A stretch of DNA of 32,332 bases from the IMG/VR virus record IMGVR_UViG_3300044647_002064, positions 1 to 32,332 of that record; one strand, written 5' to 3'. The notes beneath the pieces were generated by a model that saw only the letters and a program-made list of their open reading frames with translations, did no database searches and was not told the origin of the DNA. This document shows, piece by piece, positions 27,885 through 32,332 of this stretch. Source of the DNA: a virus. A program made the translations under genes and the position numbers. Numbering within the stretch: position 1 is the first letter of the stretch; the number at the start of each line of letters is the position of its first letter.

Positions 27885-28112
27885 TTATTTGTATATTGAT
27901 GGTCTTGAATTAAGTCTTTGACTCAATAAAGTTTCCTTGAAACACTTAACAAATTCTTCTTTTATGTCTTCAACGACGTTATCATTACCCCACACCATTA
28001 CATCTTTCTTAACTCTATCTTTCCAGTGATAGTTTGTTGGGTAGTTGTATAAAAGGAAGTTCTCCATTTCCTCCATAGTAAAGGAAAGTTCTATTTTAAT
28101 TTGTTCGCTCAT
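27885..28112 (-). CDS. Hypothetical protein (75 aa)
   Basis: MSEQIKIELSFTMEEMENFLLYNYP, then HWKDRVKKDVMVWGNDNVVED and a helical end. No motif recognised. Its start overlaps the stop of the small ORF at 28109-28204 (ATGA), and 8 nt separate it from the next gene. Function unknown. Confidence 0.7.
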   Translation of the reverse strand: MSEQIKIELSFTMEEMENFLLYNYPTNYHWKDRVKKDVMVWGNDNVVEDIKEEFVKCFKETLLSQRLNSRPSIYK

Positions 28113-28204
28113 CTTTGTTTTATTTTAAAAATTGATTTAATTTTCATCCAAACTATTTCCGGATGATTCCGTAACCACCAAAAAAATATGTAAATTTTTT
28201 TCAT
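28109..28204 (-). CDS. Small Trp-rich basic ORF (31 aa)
   Basis: MKKIYIFFWWLRNHPEIVW followed by MKIKSIFKIKQR. It fills a gap that would otherwise be empty and ends in an ATGA overlap with the next gene, which favours translation. It would be a membrane-active or amphipathic peptide. A weak CATCC/GGATG hairpin lies within it. Confidence 0.45.
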   Translation of the reverse strand: MKKIYIFFWWLRNHPEIVWMKIKSIFKIKQR

Positions 28205-28223
28205 CAGTCAATCATTTTATATG

Positions 28224-28874
28224 TTACTTCTTTTTAAATTGTTCAAACGATTCTTCATTTATTGTAAAGCTCATTACACCAAGTGCTTTAGCTACAGATA
28301 TTTCAATTGCATTTTTTAGTTCTTCCTCACTATACATTCTTTCAGCTTGCCATTTAGCACCTAATTTAACACCATCACTAAATGTTAAATCTACATCATC
28401 TTTTAAACTTTGTTTGTAAAGTCCATTAGAATACTCTTCAAGTGTTTCTTGTTTAGGTTCTTCTTGTGGAATGATGATTTTTAGAGAAGAAGTAATTTCG
28501 GAAATATCACTTAAAATACCACTATGATATTTTCTAATTTCAACAAACTCACAACTTGGATTCTTAACAAACCATTCTAAGAACTCATCATCAATAGCTT
28601 GTACACCATCTGCGATTAAATCTTGGTCTGTTGTCAGGATGATTTTTTTAAATGGGGGAATATATTTTCTGTTAGCTTTATATATAGCATCACCCCATTT
28701 TATCCAATCCCCTTCTTTAATTTCTTCATCAGAAGTGATGTATAAATGATAATTCTTACAATGTCCTTTTGGTGTGTTAGTTAATCCATTAGTATAAAGT
28801 TTAATGAATGAACTCCCACCAGGTTTAGTTAACCTACTTGGTTTTTCTGTTGGTAATAAATGTATGTTTTTCAT
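28224..28874 (-). CDS. Conserved Bacteroidetes-phage protein, MKNIHLLPT type (216 aa)
   Basis: Begins MKNIHLLPTEKPSRL, then NYHLYITSDEEIKEGDW, KKIILTTDQDLIADGVQAID, DEFLEWFVKNPSCEFVEI, and a C-terminal module FSDGVKLGAKWQAERMYSEE. I know this combination from many proteins of Bacteroidetes phages and plasmids; no function is established. It is good support for the host inference. A possible TAATTTTG box lies 17 nt upstream. Confidence 0.88.
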   Translation of the reverse strand: MKNIHLLPTEKPSRLTKPGGSSFIKLYTNGLTNTPKGHCKNYHLYITSDEEIKEGDWIKWGDAIYKANRKYIPPFKKIILTTDQDLIADGVQAIDDEFLEWFVKNPSCEFVEIRKYHSGILSDISEITSSLKIIIPQEEPKQETLEEYSNGLYKQSLKDDVDLTFSDGVKLGAKWQAERMYSEEELKNAIEISVAKALGVMSFTINEESFEQFKKK

Positions 28875-28891
28875 TTTATATAATTCTTACA

Positions 28892-28899
28892 CAAAATTA
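28892..28899 (-). promoter_or_regulatory. Possible TAnnTTTG box before gene starting 28874
   Basis: TAATTTTG on the minus strand, 17 nt before the ATG, the same gap as at 8726, but there is no TTTG at -33. The A/T-rich surroundings make a chance match possible. Confidence 0.3.
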
Positions 28900-28950
28900 A
28901 ATAATATTTTTTGATTAAAAAAGTGATTTTTTAAAATATAGGGTAAACCC

Positions 28951-29106
28951 CTACTCCTTTTCTATTTCTATTTCAGGTTTAACCTTACTTGATTTTTTAG
29001 TTGTTTCATCATCTGTATCTTCTTCAATAACAATCTTTACCGGTTCAGGAAAAAACATATTCATACCAATTCCTAAATTTACTTCAATTACTTTTTCTTT
29101 TTTCAT
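28951..29106 (-). CDS. Small acidic protein (51 aa)
   Basis: MKKEKVIEVNLGIGMNMFFPEP, then VKIVIEEDTDDETTKKSSK and VKPEIEIEKE. It overlaps the end of the zinc-ribbon gene by 23 nt in another frame and lies in a stretch otherwise without a gene. No motif; function unknown. From its stop to 28874 about 75 nt hold only the weak promoter box. Confidence 0.55.
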   Translation of the reverse strand: MKKEKVIEVNLGIGMNMFFPEPVKIVIEEDTDDETTKKSSKVKPEIEIEKE

Positions 29107-29365
29107 TTTTTTTCTTTTTTTTATCTATTAATTCTTTTAAAGTTCCCAAACATTCATCACAGAAAGGACGATTAATTCTTAATGAATCCATCTCTGATTC
29201 ACAAACCAAACATTTTGGTGGATAGTTAACCATAACCTTTTTTTGTTCGTTGGTATTAATATCACCATATTTGTTTTTTAGGTACTCTCTCCATGTTTCC
29301 TGTTTTCTACCGTTTACAAAGAACCAACCGCAGTTTAGTTCAAACCATCTTACAAATCTTTTCAT
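29084..29365 (-). CDS. Zinc-ribbon protein (93 aa)
   Basis: N-terminus MKRFVRWFELNCGWFFVNG, then a zinc ribbon CLVCESE...CDECLG (two CxxC pairs 16 residues apart), and a very basic Lys-rich C-terminus (KKKKKNEKRKSN) that could bind nucleic acid. It starts in a 4-nt overlap with a small membrane ORF. Function unknown. Confidence 0.75.
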   Translation of the reverse strand: MKRFVRWFELNCGWFFVNGRKQETWREYLKNKYGDINTNEQKKVMVNYPPKCLVCESEMDSLRINRPFCDECLGTLKELIDKKKKKNEKRKSN

Positions 29366-29454
29366 TTTTTCTTATTTTTATATTCTTCATAAACAAATTC
29401 TAAAATCCAATAAATAAAAACCATCAGGACCAAGAACCAACAAATAAGTAACAT
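29362..29454 (-). CDS. Small membrane protein (30 aa)
   Basis: MLLICWFLVLMVFIYWILEF followed by VYEEYKNKKK: one hydrophobic helix with a charged C-terminus. It ends in an ATGA overlap with the zinc-ribbon gene, which supports expression. Function unknown. Confidence 0.5.
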   Translation of the reverse strand: MLLICWFLVLMVFIYWILEFVYEEYKNKKK

Positions 29455-29477
29455 TTTAATTAGGAACATAAACAATA

Positions 29478-29663
29478 TCAAAACAATAACCCAATTAAAA
29501 TACCCAAACCAAAACCCGAAAGGAACACACTTAAACCAACAACAATAATTAATTTTTTTATAAGTTTAGTATCGAACAATGGTTTAGAAGTTATATTACC
29601 AAAACCTTTAATCATATTTTCAAGGTTTTTTAACGTATTTGGATCAAACATATTATTTTTCAT
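29478..29663 (-). CDS. Small membrane protein (61 aa)
   Basis: The polar half MKNNMFDPNTLKNLENMIKG is followed by a C-terminal Gly-rich transmembrane helix (LIIVVGLSVFLSGFGLGILI). The single tail anchor suggests a cytoplasmic domain tethered to the inner membrane. Adjacent (1 nt) to the next gene. Function unknown. Confidence 0.65.
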   Translation of the reverse strand: MKNNMFDPNTLKNLENMIKGFGNITSKPLFDTKLIKKLIIVVGLSVFLSGFGLGILIGLLF

Positions 29664-29664
29664 A

Positions 29665-29892
29665 TTAGTTTAGTATTAATTTATTATTTTCAATTAGTTT
29701 TCTTTTTTGTAAATCGATTTTATAATTTAAATCAACAATAAATGGTAATGACATCATTTTGTCGTAATCATCTTTTTCCATTTGTGTTTTAAAGTTTTCA
29801 ATTAATTTTTCACAAGTGGTTAATTGTTCCCAATTTACAGAAGATTTTATAATCTTTTCAATCCATTTTTTAATTTGATACTTTTCTGTCAT
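29665..29892 (-). CDS. WIEK-type small protein, paralog of 30196-30435 (75 aa)
   Basis: IKKWIEKIIKSSVNWEQLTTC, EKLIENFKTQM. The W-I-E-K-x-I...LI-x-N-F block is shared with the protein at 30196-30435. The pattern occurs in small phage proteins that I cannot name. It overlaps the zinc-ribbon gene by 23 nt. Function unknown. Confidence 0.7.
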   Translation of the reverse strand: MTEKYQIKKWIEKIIKSSVNWEQLTTCEKLIENFKTQMEKDDYDKMMSLPFIVDLNYKIDLQKRKLIENNKLILN

Positions 29893-30196
29893 TTTTTATT
29901 ATTTTATAATTATTCAACTTTAACCATTCTAAAAAATCAAGTACGGTCCATTCATTTGGATTCAGTTCACCTAATGGTCCATCTCCGAACTGATCAATAA
30001 ATCCTTGTAAATAATCACGTTCAATTTCAAATCCACCTTCTTCACTTTTAACGATTTTAGTTCTAACCATTTCAATAGCACAAGGTTCACATTGTGTGGC
30101 TCTTTTATCTCCGTGAAATTGTTCTTTACAGGTTACACATTTACACATATAGTCACCAGGTGCAAAACCACCTATTGGGTATTTTGTTTCTTCCAT
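29870..30196 (-). CDS. Zinc-ribbon phage protein (108 aa)
   Basis: The N-terminal GGFAPGDYMCKCVTCKEQF, followed by HGDKRATQCEPCA, is a common phage zinc ribbon (CxCxxC...CxxC) with the conserved GDKRA. The C-terminal part is acidic and ends ELNPNEWTVLDFLEWL. It lies between the two WIEK paralogs and overlaps each. The role is unknown; a nucleic-acid or host-factor adaptor is plausible. Confidence 0.8.
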   Translation of the reverse strand: MEETKYPIGGFAPGDYMCKCVTCKEQFHGDKRATQCEPCAIEMVRTKIVKSEEGGFEIERDYLQGFIDQFGDGPLGELNPNEWTVLDFLEWLKLNNYKIIKNDRKVSN

Positions 30197-30435
30197 TATT
30201 CCTCAATCTTATTTATGAATGATTGTCTTTTAATTCTTACCAAATCCTCAAGTGGCCAAATAACTGTATATTGATAATTGTTCCAATATTTATCAGGAGT
30301 GTTAGTCCTTAGTTGTTTTTCAAAATTCCTAATTAATCTTTTAACAGTAAATGTTTGTTGATATGTCTCGCAAGAATCAATTACCTTTTCAATCCAGTTT
30401 GATACGTCTCCGTAGTGTGTGCTTCTATTTTCCAT
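30196..30435 (-). CDS. WIEK-type small protein (79 aa)
   Basis: SNWIEKVIDSCETYQQTFTV, KRLIRNFEKQL, then YWNNYQYTVIWPLEDLV. Paralog of 29665-29892. The start is fixed by a full TTTG-N20-TATCTTTG promoter ending exactly 4 nt before the ATG. It is the first gene of the run down to 28951 or beyond. Function unknown. Confidence 0.75.
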   Translation of the reverse strand: MENRSTHYGDVSNWIEKVIDSCETYQQTFTVKRLIRNFEKQLRTNTPDKYWNNYQYTVIWPLEDLVRIKRQSFINKIEE

Positions 30436-30439
30436 AAGT

Positions 30440-30471
30440 CAAAGATACAAAACTTTTTTTAAAAAAACAAA
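30440..30471 (-). promoter_or_regulatory. Bacteroidetes-type promoter for gene starting 30435
   Basis: TTTG (30471-30468), 20 nt, TATCTTTG (30447-30440), 4 nt, ATG on the minus strand. The TTTG is the foot of the terminator at 30470-30494, exactly as at 4793-4824. Confidence 0.85.
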
Positions 30472-30494
30472 CCCCAACTTTTAGAATTGGGGTT
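30470..30494 (-). terminator. Rho-independent terminator after 30500-30751
   Basis: 8-bp stem AACCCCAA / TTGGGGTT with a 9-nt loop, followed on the minus strand by TGTTTTTTT. It starts 6 nt after the stop at 30500. Confidence 0.9.
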
Positions 30495-30499
30495 AAATA

Positions 30500-30751
30500 T
30501 TATTTCTCAATAGGTTTGACCATCTTTATATTAACTGTTGGTGTGTCCATCCATTGTCCGTTACACATTTTTATGGTACTCATTCCACTTTCATGTGATA
30601 ATACCTGTGTTGCTTCAATTTGTGACCCATCATTTAGTATTACTAACTCATCACAAACTTTATCATTTTGGATTGAGATGTACACAAACCAACTAAATAA
30701 TACAGATGTTAATATTATAAATAAAATTATAAAACTAAAATTTCTTATCAT
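30500..30751 (-). CDS. Membrane-anchored small protein (83 aa)
   Basis: An N-terminal transmembrane helix or uncleaved signal (FSFIILFIILTSVLFSWFVY) is followed by ~55 residues with two Cys (KVCDELVILNDG; STIKMCNGQWMD) that could form a disulfide outside the membrane. It directly follows the SPFH gene (1 nt) and ends at a terminator, so they share a transcript. Function unknown. Confidence 0.75.
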   Translation of the reverse strand: MIRNFSFIILFIILTSVLFSWFVYISIQNDKVCDELVILNDGSQIEATQVLSHESGMSTIKMCNGQWMDTPTVNIKMVKPIEK

Positions 30752-30752
30752 A

Positions 30753-31700
30753 TTATTTAATGTTTAAAAATGTTCCTGATCCACCCGCAACTGTTGTAGG
30801 AAGTTTTCCGTCCCAACTTTGTGCTTTCAAATATTCAACATAAAGAGGTGTAATTTCTTTTTGTTTTAACTTCATTGCCAAGGCCAAAGCTTGTGCGTCA
30901 ATTATAACTTTTGCCGAATCACCACGAGCGATTGCGATTTTTTCTTGAGCTTCAGCTTCTGCAACTAATTTACGTTGTGTCGCAGCTTGTGCTTCTTGGA
31001 CCGCTTTTGTTTTACCTTCAATTGCTTGTTGTAGAGATTTTGGTGGTATAATATTAGTTCTTAACTGTGATACCTCAAACCATTTAGATAATCTTTTATT
31101 ACACTCCGCAACAATTGCCGCTTCAAATTCTTCTCTTTTATTAAAGATTGCATCCACTTCCCATTTATTAGCCACGTCATTTACTGAAGAGACAATTGCG
31201 TTCATTAACCATCCTTGTTCAATTTGTTTTATATCCAATCTCAAGTTCTCAAACATATTACCAATTGCTGTTGGTTTAAGTGAGTAGTTGAATGACGGTT
31301 TAATTGTTGCTGCGAACCCACCTTTTGTAATCACAGTTTGATCCTTGTATTCAATATGTTGTTGGAATGTAGGAAACTCTAACATCTGTTCTGTCCAGGT
31401 GTTATACATTACCCAACCTGTTTTGTATTCATAACTTGACACACCTCTTTTGTCTCCAGTCAAATTAACTTTGATACCAACGTGTCCCGCATCAACTCTT
31501 TCAAGTGCAAAAGGTTGGATACTACTAATTATAATACCTAAGACAAAAATACCAATTGGTTTGAGTATCCACATTGTATTAAACATCTCTTTACTATCAC
31601 CCCATCTGTCTGTTCCTGTTACATACATTCGGTCTCTTGTTGTAAATGTCACAAATCCCGCAATTACCAATCCTAAAATAAAAATTAAAGTACTAATCAT
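30753..31700 (-). CDS. SPFH/band 7 (prohibitin-like) membrane protein (315 aa)
   Basis: Two N-terminal hydrophobic segments (STLIFILGLVIAGFVTF and LKPIGIFVLGIIISS). The SPFH domain then runs from about 68 (VDAGHVGIKVNL) through YKDQTVITKGGF and LRTNIIPPKSL. A C-terminal Ala/Glu/Gln-rich coil (VQEAQAATQRKLVAEAEAQE; KVIIDAQALALAMK) is typical of prohibitin and stomatin oligomers. It would form ring-like scaffolds on the host membrane, perhaps to control a protease or exclude other phages. Flanked by small membrane proteins. Confidence 0.9.
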   Translation of the reverse strand: MISTLIFILGLVIAGFVTFTTRDRMYVTGTDRWGDSKEMFNTMWILKPIGIFVLGIIISSIQPFALERVDAGHVGIKVNLTGDKRGVSSYEYKTGWVMYNTWTEQMLEFPTFQQHIEYKDQTVITKGGFAATIKPSFNYSLKPTAIGNMFENLRLDIKQIEQGWLMNAIVSSVNDVANKWEVDAIFNKREEFEAAIVAECNKRLSKWFEVSQLRTNIIPPKSLQQAIEGKTKAVQEAQAATQRKLVAEAEAQEKIAIARGDSAKVIIDAQALALAMKLKQKEITPLYVEYLKAQSWDGKLPTTVAGGSGTFLNIK

Positions 31701-31896
31701 TTTTTTCTTCTTTTTTAAATAATTTAATTGTTTCGTTTATTACATACATAAGGACCCCAATCAACCCAACGAAACTTAACAGTTGGAGGAACCCGTTTAC
31801 TTCCCTACTGATGATATACTCACCAAATATTGATGTGGTTGTTATAAATCCAAGCCACATCAGAAACACTTTAAAAAACTTCATTTCATTTTTCAT
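31693..31896 (-). CDS. Small two-helix membrane protein (67 aa)
   Basis: MKNEMKFFKVFLMWLGFITT, IFGEYIISREVNG, LQLLSFVGLIGVLMYVINET and a charged tail. Two predicted membrane helices. It overlaps the SPFH start by 8 nt, so it is co-translated with it and is a likely partner. Function unknown. Confidence 0.7.
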   Translation of the reverse strand: MKNEMKFFKVFLMWLGFITTTSIFGEYIISREVNGFLQLLSFVGLIGVLMYVINETIKLFKKEEKND

Positions 31897-31899
31897 ATT

Positions 31900-32271
31900 T
31901 TAATCGTTAATAAAAACACAATTATCAAACTCATAAACTTGTCCGGATCTTGAAGATATAACATCTAATATAATTCTATAACCGATAATGTTTATTTTTT
32001 CAGCTTTAAACTCTTCACCTTTTTTTGGTACTTTAATCTTAAATGGTTTATCAAATACTATCCCTTGTCTATATGATATTCTTTTAACCGTATCGGTCCA
32101 TGTTGATAACCCGTATTTTCCATTATACCTAAACTTTCTACCGACAAAACTTGGAATATCGAAACTTTCATTTTGATCATCTTTCGATAATGGATTTTTT
32201 TCTCCTGTCAGTTCTTCATAATACGGATTAAGTTCTCCGGTCTGTGGATCGTGTGTTGGTATTGTTTTCAT
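31900..32271 (-). CDS. Hypothetical protein, MKTIPTHDPQTGELNP type (123 aa)
   Basis: MKTIPTHDPQTGELNPYYEE, LTGEKNPLS, then SFVGRKFRYNGKYGLSTWTD and a beta-rich end. The opening recalls short conserved phage proteins, but I cannot assign a function. It lies 3 nt before the small membrane protein gene. Confidence 0.7.
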   Translation of the reverse strand: MKTIPTHDPQTGELNPYYEELTGEKNPLSKDDQNESFDIPSFVGRKFRYNGKYGLSTWTDTVKRISYRQGIVFDKPFKIKVPKKGEEFKAEKINIIGYRIILDVISSRSGQVYEFDNCVFIND

Positions 32272-32273
32272 TA

Positions 32274-32332
32274 TTACTTATTATAAAGTACGTAAAGTCT
32301 TTGAGCAATTTCTTTTAATTGTAATTCTAATT
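32274..32332 (-). CDS. C-terminal end of a gene entering from the right edge
   Basis: On the minus strand an open frame enters the window and reads LELQLKEIAQRLYVLYNK before TAA, 2 nt upstream of the next ATG. The helical composition and the tight spacing fit a real gene end. Nothing more can be said. Confidence 0.55.
   Translation of the reverse strand, partial: LELQLKEIAQRLYVLYNK

Overview
This window reads as part of a large, AT-rich tailed-phage genome (T4-like in style) whose host is probably in the Bacteroidetes. The host inference rests on three things. Several promoters match the Bacteroidetes pattern TTTG-N20-TAnnTTTG. Almost no gene has a Shine-Dalgarno sequence. Several small proteins resemble ones I associate with Bacteroidetes phages. 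There are no structural, replication or packaging genes, so this is an accessory and nucleotide/RNA-metabolism region.

Layout. Positions 1-14315 hold about 30 small, tightly packed minus-strand genes, often overlapping by 4-30 nt. They include three HAD phosphatases, an AAA ATPase, an RNA ligase, an HNH homing endonuclease, an HExxH metalloprotease and a metallophosphoesterase. A plus-strand gene at 14343-14933 encodes an exported DNA/RNA non-specific endonuclease and converges on a minus-strand P-loop kinase. A 468-residue minus-strand protein (15349-16755) is built from about 17 repeats of 22 residues and mimics a CRISPR array at the DNA level. From 16809 to 20221 there is a plus-strand cassette of five proteins with two kinds of shared N-terminal tag. 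The last of these has predicted membrane helices and a probable C-terminal ADP-ribosyltransferase domain. From 20218 to the right edge everything is minus strand again: an MPPED-type phosphoesterase, a second HNH nuclease, a P-loop protein, a PGDYG protein, a 2H phosphoesterase, a GIY-YIG nuclease beside thymidylate synthase, a chain of genes with a duplicated C-terminal tail, zinc-ribbon proteins, and an SPFH (band 7) membrane protein flanked by small membrane proteins.

Regulation is unusually readable. One promoter class has TAnnTTTG ending exactly 4 (once 5) nt before the start codon, which implies leaderless mRNAs. At two sites its upstream TTTG box is the foot of a rho-independent terminator. 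A second motif, TATTTATT, lies exactly 3 nt before five other starts and may be a late promoter. The GIY-YIG gene alone has a strong Shine-Dalgarno, placed in the loop of a hairpin that overlaps a TATTTATA motif. This is the logic known for T4 I-TevI.

The most interesting candidate system is the set of tagged proteins. The tags MKxIxLTE and MxxLIRKILKE contain (L/I)-x-E sites like those cut by the T4 prohead protease in Alt and the internal proteins. The plus-strand cassette, a metalloprotease and several others may therefore be packaged in the capsid and injected. This is inference from sequence patterns only.
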